Positions 42,423 to 51,700 of a stretch of DNA of 64,000 nt are shown here, piece after piece (the stretch's first letter is position 1; each line of letters opens with the position of its first letter). Under the pieces are notes generated by a model. The model saw only the letters and a program-made list of their open reading frames with translations, had not been told where the DNA came from and ran no database searches. This DNA is from Kalaharituber pfeilii (lineage: Eukaryota > Ascomycota > Pezizomycetes > Pezizales > Pezizaceae): the NCBI GenBank assembly GCA_015179045.1, contig WHUZ01000021.1:62001-126000 (forward strand), written 5' to 3'. Both the position numbers and the translations under genes were made by a program.

Positions 42423-44265
42423 ATGTCTGGTAGCAGCTCCGCACGCAACATTGCAGCTACTCGCAAGGATATTACGGACGGGTTAGGTACTTCAAGCCGA
42501 CCTTCACTGTCCTCGCCGACAACATCAAATACGGTGTATCTTGGGGCAACACCCTCTCATACTCCTCCTGCACTTCCTCCAATACCCTTACAACGTGATC
42601 ATCCCCCATTACCTCCGTTGTTAGTGAATGGCGGTTGTGGATTTATTGGGAAGTTTCTTGTCTCTTACATTCTGGAGCGGCACCCAAATGTCCTCATCAC
42701 AATCGTTGATAAACAACCGCCTCTTCCCCTATATAAGTCTAAAGCAAATATAGCTTTCTGCCAGCTGGATCTTACCGACAGGGTTGCCGTAAGGAAGGTA
42801 TTGGAAGAGAAGCGGCCACAGCTGATATTTAGCTGCGCTGGTTTAATCCCGAGCCCAAAGATCAAGGAAAAGAAACCCTTTTATGTCAACAATGTGGATT
42901 CAGTCAGAATTTTGGCAGAAGAATGTCTCAATGTGCTGGTTGGGAAAACGGAAGTGAAAGGGTTTGTGCATACGAGTACATCTGATACAATCGAAGGTAC
43001 GAGGGAGCTGGCTGGGGTGGATGAGAGAACACCATATCCCAAAGTTTTCTTTGACGACTATAGCGAGTCGAAGGTGCGAGCATGTCAACAATTTACGAGC
43101 CCCTAATGTCAGTAGGACTACTAACCGCTTGTACTTGGTACCTCTCGAGGGTAAGTGATGTAGGCTCAAGGAGAGCAAATAATATTGAAAGCGAATAGCC
43201 CACAATTTCCTACAGTTTGCTTGCGGCCGCATGGTATAATTGGGTGAGGGGAGCAGATGCTATATATTCTGCGACAGAGATGTGAAGCTGATCATAAACG
43301 CATGCTGATATAGGGCAGAAGGCCATATGATCCCGATCCTACACCATTCGTTATTGAACAATGAGACTGCAGTCCAGATCGGTGATAATAAGAACTTGTA
43401 CGATTTTGTGGAAGTCGAGAACTATTGCGCTGCCGTCCTTCTCGCTGCATACAATCTTCTCACAATTCCGGTCCCTTCAACAGCAGTAGGGCCTCAAGAT
43501 TTGAACTATAACTATATCGATCAAGCAAGCGTAGACAAAGACGGCAATCCGATATCGGCTGCGGGTCATACCTTTTTTATCACCAATTTGGAACCAGTAT
43601 ATTTTTGGACTTGGGTTAAGAGAGTTTGGGGTTATCTCGGAGCTGGAAAATCATTGACGCTGGATGGTCCTGAGAATGCAAGGGGCTCGATATACCAAAC
43701 AACGGCGGAAGAAGGCGGTGAGCCTATAAGTCCCACCACATCAGGGCCAGGGACGTCTAACCCTTTAGAAGCTGTCAAACAAGAAGTTGAAAACAGCACT
43801 GCGGCTGCGAAGAGTCGGATTTCATATAGCAGTCTCTCTGCTTCATCCCTGGGCGCCACACTTCGGAGCCAGGCCCCATTTTCTTTTTCTCCAACAACGC
43901 CATTGCCTGCACCATACAAGCCATACTCACCTCCACCTCCACCATTCCCAGAAGATACAACGGTTCCGCCAGACCCCAGCATCAAAATACCAGTTGCTGC
44001 CGGATTCATGCTTGCCTACTTAGCAGAGTTCTTCTCATCAACTGTTAGAGGGAAAGAACCTGGGTTAACGAAGAACCGTATCAAGGAATGCTGCTATAAT
44101 AGGTGGTATCGAGGGGATAAAGCCGGGCACATTTTGGGATACTGGGGGGGTCTGGCTCCAGACTCGAATGGGTACGGGATGGGAGGTGTTGGGTTGTGGT
44201 GGGGAACCAAGCATGCTGTTTACTGGTACTTGAAAAAGCAGGAGGAGGAGAAGCAGGTGGAGTAA
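42423..44265 (+). CDS. Sterol-4-alpha-carboxylate 3-dehydrogenase-like (ERG26/3-beta-HSD family)
   Basis: Exons 42423-43073, 43164-43243 and 43314-44265 give 560 residues with no break. Introns are 43074-43163 (GTGCGA...TGTAG) and 43244-43313 (GTGAGG...ATATAG). The ATG at 42423 is chosen because the upstream in-frame part (from 42291) looks non-coding; an ATG at 42411 is also possible. The Rossmann NAD(P) motif GGCGFIGKF starts at residue 70. The catalytic Y-x3-K is YSESK (213-217), followed across intron 1 by AQGEQIILKAN and, at 237-244, LRPHGIIG. Family members oxidise and decarboxylate C4-carboxysterols at the ER. This protein is about 200 residues longer than yeast Erg26: a 65-residue Ser/Pro-rich N-terminus and a Ser/Pro-rich insert at about 383-470. 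It may therefore be a paralogue with another substrate. Confidence 0.83.
43074..43163 (+). other. Intron 1 of the ERG26-like gene
   Basis: GTGCGA...GATGTAG, with a good branch-like ACTAAC at about 43119. It lies directly after the catalytic YSESK codons. Reading through it gives an early stop. Confidence 0.85.
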
Positions 44266-44612
44266 AGGAGAAACTTAGCTGGAACCGCGGCTTGGTACTA
44301 TGAATGCATAACTTGGACTATGATGCTTTGAACGGAATTCGGTGGAGCTTGCACTTGGCTGTAGCACCTTCACGATGACCTTGTTGCAGAGTAATTCACT
44401 CTATATAATCAGTGCATCAGCCTTGGCGGTAGTATTAGGAGAATTACGTGTGATACTATATCAAACTCTAATGTGATCATACAACATAGTGTAATTGAAG
44501 TAGGTATAATCAATTATTATTGCAGAAGTCATATTTTACCAACGAGACGCGTGCATTACCATACATGTCATCAAAGTTGCGTAAGTCGCTCACGAGCGTG
44601 AATATATTCAAC
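44266..44612. other. Intergenic
   Basis: 3' flank of the ERG26-like gene; no feature recognised. Confidence 0.4.
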
Positions 44613-44661
44613 AACCCCGCTTATCTCGCCAGAGCCCACAGGGGCGGCATGCTAGTAATGA

Positions 44662-44695
<34 letters not shown>

Positions 44696-44700
44696 CGCTT
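44613..44700 (+). mobile_element. Family A tail-only insertion
   Basis: A 68-bp insert (44623-44690): ATCTCGCCAGAGCCCACAGG, GCGGCATGCTAGTAATGATA and about 29 A, between AACCCCGCTT (44613-44622) and AACTCCGCTT (44691-44700), a probable target duplication with one mismatch. Confidence 0.75.
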
Positions 44701-44878
44701 CTTGTACTGAAGGGCCCGACTTGCTTTGCTCACGGTTTCTAAAGTCTGCCAAGCCTAGTCGTAGCTGCGGAATTCTCTTTATATCACGGCAGCAGCTGCT
44801 CGTCATGGTCTAGATGGTCATAGCTGTATACCCAAACTCTGTCTGGTTAGGACTACTGGCTTCTTGATCATGCCCGAG

Positions 44879-45083
44879 CAAAACCTCTCGGGACAGGCAC
44901 TTTCTGCCTGTCCGCACACTGACCGTTTTCCCCACTTATGATCGCCTGGTCTCAGCCTGGGCCTCAGCTTGAGTCCGAGCTGGCCATGGAATTGCCCCAA
45001 GATACCAGTAGCTTCCGCCTGATCTGAGAGTACGTCCCGCTTGGTCCGAGAGTACAACGTCCCACTCGGTCTGAGAATACAAC
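44879..45083 (+). repeat. MULE2 left inverted repeat with subterminal direct repeats
   Basis: Matches the reverse complement of the right end through CACTTATGATCGCCTGGTCT, GGCCATGGAATTGCCCCAAG and onward. The inner part consists of about 25-bp direct repeats with the core CGTCCCGCTTGGTCCGAGAG. Confidence 0.9.
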
Positions 45084-47403
45084 TAATATATATTGAGCGA
45101 AAATACAAAGCTAATCTATGGGCGCTGAACTATGTAGCTACAACAATAAGATCTTGTGTTTCATTAAGTCCTGGTAATGGTGCCCTGCCACGTGCACATC
45201 CCTGCCGTTTTCCATGTCTAAATCCAGATCCACGAAATTCTGCGCCAGCACTGGATGCCACCCCAGACTCAAGATCTACAGCTCTAGCGACTCGTTGCCT
45301 CTGACGGCTTTCTGTGAGTTCATTGGCAGTTTGTTGCCATAGCCGCTTAGAGGTTTGTGATCTTAGAGTAGGTGTAGGAGGAAGAACTTCAGGAATTCGA
45401 TCTTTAATCTCATGTCGATTCTGAAATTGATAGATAAGTTGTGCAGCTTGAAAGGAGGCAAATCGTTGAGCCTGTTCAACTGGTAGTTGAGCGTGAAACT
45501 CCTCTAGCTTTACTGTTATCTCAATCAAAGTTGGTTGCAGGGTTCCGGCATGTGTTGGAAGGCTGAGTCCAGGAGTAGCACTAGACCCAGCTGGTGAAAG
45601 TTGAGAAGAATGGAGGTACCAACGAGAATGCATTAAGGATAGCGGAATATTGGAAGTAGAGATGAAAGGCTTAAGCTCATGATAACATGGAAGCTGAAAT
45701 TGGTTTCGTATCATACATTGACAGTCCTCCTCTTCTAATGTAGCCGTACACACCTTTAGTCACTTAGTTCGAATAAAATTGAGAGCGTAATGTATGCTAA
45801 CACCACAAAGGCTATGTAAGGTATTAGGGAGGCTATTATGAATTTTACTATGATTATCAGCTTCTGATTCAGCAACCCGATACCGATAAGTTAGAGTTCG
45901 AATATGATCTGTAAGGGCTGCAACTGCATCTTGAAGTGATGATTGTAGACTTAATGCTGCTTTGAGAGGCTGGTAATAGCTTTCAGTCCACTGTGTTAAA
46001 TAATATCATAAAATTTAAAGTAATTGGTTCTCTTTACAAAACCAATCATTCTTTAAATACATAACTTCAGTATTACGAAACTGTGCTTTGAGTGCATTCT
46101 GATTATCCTCTAACTGCTCAGCTGTTGAGGATTTTATGTATCGCCAGATATGCCCTTCAAGCTCAACGTTTGGGAATGGAAACTCTGATGTATTTGACTA
46201 AATCAACTCTCCCAAACAGGCAAAAATAAAATCAAAATGCCTCTTGGCTTTCTGAACGTATGAAGCTTAGTGCAAATGGAAATATCAAGCCAGTATTTGT
46301 CATGCTAATACATGAAGAGAGTGGCATTTGGAGAATATTTGTAGAGAATGTTGCATCAATTTGCATACAGAAATTAGAAACAAATCACTGTACCAAGTAG
46401 ATTTGATCTGATGTACAAAAGAAGAGTTGCTCGAGCTATTTAGACTCTGGAATTGGATTTCCATGGCGATAGGTATAGGAATATCGTGATCGGTATATGA
46501 ATCCAACTACTGTAAAACCTCTACAAATACCTTCAAGAACTTGGCCTGGTGTATTCATAGAAGGATTCGATCTTACATGTAAAATATGCCAGTGCTTAGA
46601 TGTAAGTGTAATGTTGTGGGAAACATGTGCAGTTTGTAAAGTGCATGCTTGAGCCTGAAGGCGAATATAGTCTGAATGGCACTTTTCGTGAATCTGATAT
46701 ACAAGTGGATTTGGTTCTATAGGATGGTTATAACCATTATAAATTATACCAATCTGCTATTTGTGCCTCGGATCCACTGGGATCAGCCTGATTTGGATTT
46801 CGAATGGACCTCAATGAGACATAGATCTGTTCTGGCCTACCGACGAACATTGCGGCTCGCGAATCAGCCAGCCCACCGACGAATAATGGGCCAGCCCACC
46901 GACGAACACTGGTTTAGTACAAGTACCACTAGGTACCTCTACGTACTACCAGTGATTGAGTATAGAGAAACATTCTGCTACCAGCGTTAATTGATAAGCC
47001 AGTTACTGTGTGCTAGCACAGCCCTATTGCCACTGACAAGTTGCCACTTGAAAGTTGCTGTCGTTGATAAGTTGCTACTTCTTACTCACATACTAGAAGA
47101 TAATACAGACAGTTTAATTAATAATTCACTACGCTTCTAGACTGCTATAGTTAAGAATACCAATTTGTAATCATAACTTAATTATTGTTAACCGAAACAC
47201 TAGAAGAAAATTACTAAATATGCTTCTAGTATTCTTCTTACTCTAAGCGAAATTTTGGAGTGTTATCTTCATAGGTAGAGATTTCCGGAATCCTCCGCAA
47301 TTCTGGTATTATATTGTGGCAGTAACAGGGATTGCGTTGATGCCAAGAATGAAAAGTTTGGTGGTTGTATTACCAGAAACAGTAGATAGTAAGAGCCCTG
47401 CAA

Positions 47404-47600
47404 GTGCCAAGTACCCACTTTAAGCAACCTCATCATGATAAAACTTGTCAAGACAAAATTTCATGTTCTTGTCTAGGTACCTGTTCTTCTCTTCGTTGTA
47501 CATGCATATGTCAAAAGGTTAAATGTTCTTATTCTTGTAATAAAAGCAATGCTGGTCAATGTACTAACCAGGAGAATGAGAGTGAACATAGTGATGTATA
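47404..47600 (+). pseudogene. Cys-rich CXC-like fragment
   Basis: Open frame with SCSCLGTCSSLRCTCICQK and VKCSYSCNKS: alternating Cys pairs spaced like CXC/CRC-type metal-binding domains, which occur in some eukaryotic transposases. The frame then runs into the ORF1-only insertion, so the predicted 138-residue protein (47404-47820) is a chimera of two elements, not a gene. Confidence 0.45.
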
Positions 47601-47932
47601 TTTAGGGAAGGTCCGGAAATGGTTGGAGTCTGGGAATGATAGGCTAGGCAAGACCGTGGGGATAAGGTGGCTGAGACGAAAGACCGCGCTACTGGAAGAA
47701 GGAAAAAGGACCAGCTCGGTCGTGGTGTACTTGGAGGCAGCGACGGGCGTAGACAGAGTTAGGTTAGGTGGGAAATGGTTGAGGACCACTCAATACGAGC
47801 CGGACAGACGGAGGAAATAGGCTGTATTGACCAGTGTGTACATTCTACCCGCACCATGTATGAGTATTGCGGGCACCACATGTATTTAGTGACGGTTAAT
47901 TTTCTTTCTTTAATAAATACCTCGCCATAGCC

Positions 47933-48387
47933 CATACTGCAGCATTTTTTTTTTTTCTTTTTTATATCATTGATCGCATGCCGCCCTAAGGGCTATGGCG
48001 ATATTTAGTTATATAGGAAATAAAAGGAAAGTCAGATATAAAAGTAGAACTCCCCGGAAACTCCTGTGTGAAGGGGAAGTGAGAATGACAATGACAGTAA
48101 CAGATAAAAGTGGAAATCCCCAGAACCTCCTGTGTGAAGGGGAAGTGAAAATAACAATAACAATACCAGTGTGGTCCCCGTATCCTCCGATGTGATGGGA
48201 ATGTACAAATACCAGGGGGAAAACCAGTACCAATTTACTTCCGTCCCCTGTCCCACTCGTACTGGCTAGCCTTCAACCATTTTCCTCCCAGTCTCACCTT
48301 CTCCAGCTCAACCTGTCTCCCAAGGTATACTACAACTGAGCTGGTGGTTTTGCCTTCCTCCGTTAGGATTGCCTTCATACTGCGGCA
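47933..48387 (-). mobile_element. Inverted ORF1-only copy inside the tail of another
   Basis: A 431-bp insert (47945-48375) between CATACTGCAGCA (47933-47944) and CATACTGCGGCA (48376-48387, one mismatch). On the minus strand it encodes KAILTEEGKTTSSVVVYLG, KVRLGGKWLKASQYEWDRGR, then K and a stop (48235), followed by a repetitive 3' UTR, the hairpin and poly(T). It landed in the hairpin of the host element. Confidence 0.9.
48037..48213. repeat. Imperfect tandem repeat of about 67 bp
   Basis: Two well-matched units (each with CTCCTGTGTGAAGGGGAAGT) and a degraded third lie in the 3' UTR of the inverted ORF1-only copy. Other ORF1-only copies lack this repeat. Confidence 0.7.
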
Positions 48388-48513
48388 TGCGAGTAATGAT
48401 ATAAAAAAAAAAAAAAAAGTACTATTGTTTGTACATAGATGACTGCATAGGGGGATAGGAGACTGTGGAAATTGCTTAGCTGGCTGTATGATAGATCACG
48501 ATTACATTAAATC

Positions 48514-48716
48514 ATAAGCGAGTATATAGGGGGGGGAGAGAACGTTGGCGGAGGTGATGGACTGGGCGGCGGAGTAACCGGTCATATTTTCACTTTATCT
48601 CCTTATCTGTTACTTATTTTTCCGTTGATTATCATTCATGTATCTAAACCCTCGCCATAGCCTGCAAGGCGGCATGCGAGTAATGATATAAAAAAAAAAA
48701 AATAAGCGAGTATATA
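48514..48716 (+). mobile_element. Family A LINE 3' end insertion
   Basis: A 173-bp insert (48529-48701) between 15-bp repeats ATAAGCGAGTATATA (48514-48528 and 48702-48716). It retains the last ORF2 codons (LAEVMDWAAE, stop; compare LWELMEWAGR in LINE A1), the 3' UTR, the hairpin (CTCGCCATAGCCTGCAAGGC) and poly(A). Confidence 0.93.
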
Positions 48717-48782
48717 TATTATATATAGGTACATCGAGGTACATTCATGTTCGCCGCTGGGCCAGGTGTTCGTGGCTGGGCT

Positions 48783-48857
48783 GGCCCCGTGAAAAACACC
48801 ATATGTTTTTCACGGGGCCGGCCGGTTCACGAATCGGCTGGCCGGTTCGCGAACCGG
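48783..48857. repeat. Perfect hairpin and palindrome near an element end
   Basis: Arms 48783-48798 and 48804-48819 (GGCCCCGTGAAAAACA) are perfect 16-bp inverted repeats around a 5-nt loop. A second perfect palindrome, CCGGTTCGCGAACCGG, is at 48842-48857. Both lie in the right inverted repeat of the element nested in MULE2. Confidence 0.9.
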
Positions 48858-49175
48858 AAAATGTTCGTCGGTGGGCCAGAACAGATCCAATATGGACAAT
48901 TCTTTTTTCAAGCTATTTGCCCCTTTTTCTACTATCTTCGGTAATCTTATGAGTATTGCATGCCATTCCTGAGTGTACACACCAAAATCTCACTTGTCCC
49001 TGCCTCAATGACCCATACTCCTTGTTAATTACAAACTCAGCACAGAAAGCTGCATTTTGAATTCAGACATAAGCACTACTAGTATCTGGGTCTGCAAACC
49101 GCTCATCTGCAAGGGGCGGAAGTTTCTCATAAGCTGGCATAGCATTAACATAACTTTGAACTGCTGGGCGTAGGC

Positions 49176-49236
49176 TTTTTTTTTTTTTTTTTTATATATC
49201 ATTTATCGCTTACCGCCCTGTGGGCTATGGCGATGT
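49176..49236 (-). mobile_element. Family A tail-only remnant, inverted
   Basis: Poly(T), then ATATATCATTTATCGCTTAC, CGCCCTGTGGGCTATGGCGA. No element body; no clear target duplication. Confidence 0.8.
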
Positions 49237-49500
49237 GGAAGATCAGGATGTGGCACCCAACCTTGGTGCGTAGCCATATTAGGACCTAGAGACATATTAT
49301 ACACTGGATATATATAGAATAGCAGAAAAGGACTTTGTATAGGTAGCAGATAGCAGGTCACGAATTCGAAGCGTGTTTATCGGTGAAAGTGCTGAGTGAT
49401 ACCTACTTGATTGCTAACTTATAACCACTACATAGTTGCAATATTTACTACATTAGGCCAGTCATAAGAATGCCTTCAGGATAAGCTTAGATCAAGCGGA

Positions 49501-49796
49501 GCGCCGTACCCTCAGACCGAGCGGAATGTCGCTTACCTCGCCGTAGCCTATCAGGCGGCACGCGAGTAATGAAATAAAAAAAAAAAAAAAAGCACCCTCA
49601 GACAGAGCGGAACGTCACACCCTCAGACCGAGCGGGACGTTGTACTCTCAAATCAAGCGGAAGCCACTGGTATCTTGGGGCAATTCCATGGCCAGCTCGG
49701 ACTTAAGCTGAGGCCCAGACTGAGACCAGGCGATCATAAGTGGGGAAAACGGTCAGTGTGCGGACAGGCAGAAAGTGCCTATCCCGAGAGGTTTTG
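49501..49796 (-). repeat. MULE2 right inverted repeat
   Basis: Subterminal repeats with core CCCTCAGACCGAGCGGAA (49508, about 49595, 49618 and a degraded fourth) lead into the terminal repeat ending GAGAGGTTTTG. A family A tail is inserted among the repeats. Confidence 0.88.
49533..49591 (+). mobile_element. Family A tail-only insertion in the MULE2 end
   Basis: TTACCTCGCCGTAGCCTATC, AGGCGGCACGCGAGTAATGA, then AATAAAA and poly(A). It is flanked by MULE2 subterminal repeats, so a target duplication cannot be told from the repeats. Confidence 0.8.
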
Positions 49797-49805
49797 ATGC
49801 CCGAG

Positions 49806-49909
49806 GAGGTAGTCCAGCTTGGTAGAGGCTCTGCAGCTGCTTGGGGACAAAGGGCCTTGGCCAGTTTCCAACCCTGGCGTTCTTGCTATGGCATGGCAGC
49901 ATGCGAGTA

Positions 49910-49951
<42 letters not shown>

Positions 49952-51529
49952 AAATCGCGATTGGCACTCGCTAAAATGTTAGTCTGGCTTGGAGCGCGCA
50001 TAAAAAGCAGAGGCCGAGCAAACAAAAGTTCACAATATTTGCAAGACAGCAAACCAAACTAGTCAGCATCAACTACAGTACCAAACTACGTGCAGGATTA
50101 AGCACTAAGCATAGTATTCGAATGCATGTGGGGTGCATTCAATTGTCTTGTCGCAATCGCAGGCATGCGGTACTCCTCGTTGTGAGATAATTTTGGGGTT
50201 GATCTTCAAGAACTACTATTCAAATCATTATCCTATAAGTAGTAGTCTACGAAGAAACAACTTGCCAACTACAGTAATGAACAGGTGCAGAATTGGTGCA
50301 CTTACCAGAACAAGCATTTTCGGAAATCGGAGCGTTTCTTTTTTTTTTTTTTTTTTAAATATATCAGAACTCGCATACTGGAGCTGTTAAGTAAGTGGGT
50401 GTATGCCTCGTCCCGCCTTTGTAATAAATCCTCGGCGATTGCTTCGTGGCGCCAAATTGATCACGCAATTCTGAGCTTTACCAGGTAATAAATACTGCTT
50501 CTGGCTGCGCATGCAACGCTGTCATCTGTAGTTGTTGTCATGTCAAAATGGCGCCATTGTAAGTAGCAATGGAGACATCAAGAGGTTCCGGATGGTGATC
50601 CAACCAGGGTTTCGTCCTAACTTCGAACACATCTACCAAACAGAACAACGTGGCAAGGAGGTCGGCATCGTTATGTGTACTCTACCCCGCGTGCTGAATG
50701 CCAGAAAGCACATATGAGGGTGTGAGCGCGACAGCCTAAAATTAAGCTTAACCAGACCTCAAGGGAGTAATGCTAGTTAGCGTGCCTACTGAAATGGTCG
50801 TCAACGATTTGGTCAAGTACTGCAACCGGCTCATGTTTGGGAAATTGCGGCCTCCAGGAAATGACAGCTGATTTGGCAAGCCTTGACCACAGTCTCATGT
50901 CAACGGGCTGCATCATCGAGAGCGCTGGATTGGGTGCGCTCCATCCCGTGCCGGCAGTTATATCCAACCGATCTAGTATTTTCCAGGTCAACAGGTACTT
51001 TGTTTACTAATACTTGTAATCGGGCATTTGTTTTTTCCGGGTTGTTTGCCTTACACGGATCTGAACCAAAGCATTGATTATCCCGGGACAAGCCGTTTTT
51101 CATGTGGCTTAGACCTCTGACACTGTACCGAGTAAATCGGAATATTATGGATATGACACTTCACTTGAAACGAACCGGGCTCCTTGAAGTACAGTTTCTT
51201 TTTTTTTTTTTTTTTGGTTCAGTGTTAGTAGGCTCTGCTTGACTATAGCGAGGCACGGTTAACATACATGAAGGTTAGTAATAGAATAAGCACAAGAAGG
51301 AAAAGAATAGATAATCATATCCCGGTTTCGCTTTGAATTAATAAGCTCTTACACGTCAGGAGTGCTTTACGACGTTGATTTGATGTTCGGGCAATCTACC
51401 CTCCACATTACGAGACTACCTCCGCATATTGCAATCATTCTGAGCGATTGACTATCCGCTTGCTCTTATAGCGGCGGTCTGGAAGCCGTGATAAGACTGA
51501 TGTCCCGGAACGCCGGGTCATTCACGGAT
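49806..51529. other. Intergenic with LINE tail scraps
   Basis: At about 49890-49953, GGCAGCATGCGAGTAATGAT (a partial family A tail) runs directly into about 30 T and 10 A. At about 50338-50381, poly(T) is followed by AAATATATCAGAACTCGCAT, a partial inverted tail. A T-run at 51189-51216 has no tail. No gene recognised. Confidence 0.45.
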
Positions 51530-51700
51530 GACGATCAATATGAACCAAAAATGTCATCTCATACCCCCTGCTTCCAAAATTCCTTGCCACCTGGCGGTGG
51601 CCTGATTGCTTCCCGCCCCCCTGGCCACCTCCTGCACACGTCGCATCTCGTCCACATGTGTTCCGTCGTCTCCTCCATCCCTCACTTCCTTACCTTTGCG
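51530..51700 (-). pseudogene. Family A LINE ORF2 C-terminal fragment
   Basis: The minus strand reads EGMEETTEHMWTRCDVCRRW, then PGGREAIRPPPGGKE, matching EEEETTRHVLDECRVWRRRW and VRRPPRGKE of LINE A4. No 3' UTR or poly(A) follows. Confidence 0.6.

Larger units (their letters stand above)
47600..48420 (+). mobile_element. ORF1-only element, 5'-truncated, itself interrupted
   Basis: Encodes GKVRKWLESGNDRLGKTVG, KRTSSVVVYLEAATG and RLGGKWLRTTQYEPDRRRK before a stop at 47820. A 3' UTR with GCGGGCACCACATGTATTTA follows, then the family A hairpin, split by an inverted insertion at 47945-48375, and poly(A) at 48404-48418. The 5' breakpoint is near 47600. Confidence 0.85.
46839..48893. mobile_element. 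Inverted-repeat DNA element nested in MULE2
   Basis: The left end GATCTGTTCTGGCCTACCGA CGAACATT and the right end (reverse complement GATCTGTTCTGGCCCACCGA CGAACATT) are inverted repeats continuing as spaced copies of CCCACCGACGAAC with CGCGAA. The inner ends are shorter and diverged. It holds an unrecognised AT-rich body and a Cys-rich coding stretch (47.44-47.56 kb), and was hit by ORF1-only and tail insertions. Its exact target duplication is unclear. Confidence 0.65.
45130..49165 (-). pseudogene. MULE2 transposase remnants (FAR1 and SWIM parts)
   Basis: Reading the minus strand: an N-terminal FAR1-like part at about 49165-48947 (AMPAYEKLPPLADERFADP, VRFWCVHSGMACNTHKI, one in-frame TGA). 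A long gap follows, filled by other elements. Then ACTLQTAHVSHNITLTSKHW (about 46640-46570), WRYIKSSTAEQLEDNQ (about 46150), WTESYYQPLKAALSLQSSLQ (about 45990) and AALTDHIRTLTYRYRV. Last comes the SWIM finger CQCMIRNQFQLPCYHEL and a C-terminal frame 45753-45130. The central catalytic Asp motifs are not found, so the core is deleted. Frameshifts are numerous. Confidence 0.75.
44870..49805 (-). mobile_element. MULE2, Mutator-like transposon with 9-bp target duplication
   Basis: A 4918-bp element, 44879-49796, between ATGCCCGAG (44870-44878) and ATGCCCGAG (49797-49805). Its ends are inverted repeats of about 205 bp starting CAAAACCTCTCGGGACAGGC. It carries a broken FAR1/MULE transposase on the minus strand. 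The gene is split by another inverted-repeat element (46839-48892) and by family A insertions. Confidence 0.92.

Noticed and set aside
43074..43163. Frameshift in the ERG26-like gene after YSESK
   Set aside because: The apparent break is removed by a normal 90-bp intron that restores AQGEQIILKAN and LRPHGIIG.
28747..44265. P450 and ERG26-like gene (with the FAD oxidase) as a metabolic cluster
   Set aside because: They are 11-26 kb apart, separated by unrelated transposons, with no backbone enzyme, transporter or regulator; co-location alone is weak evidence.
47404..47820. 138-codon frame as a single Cys-rich gene
   Set aside because: The first part belongs to the nested inverted-repeat element and the second to an inserted ORF1-only element; the fusion is accidental.
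51189..51216. T-run as another LINE tail
   Set aside because: The bases after it (GGTTCAGTGTTAG) match neither the family A nor the family B 3' end.
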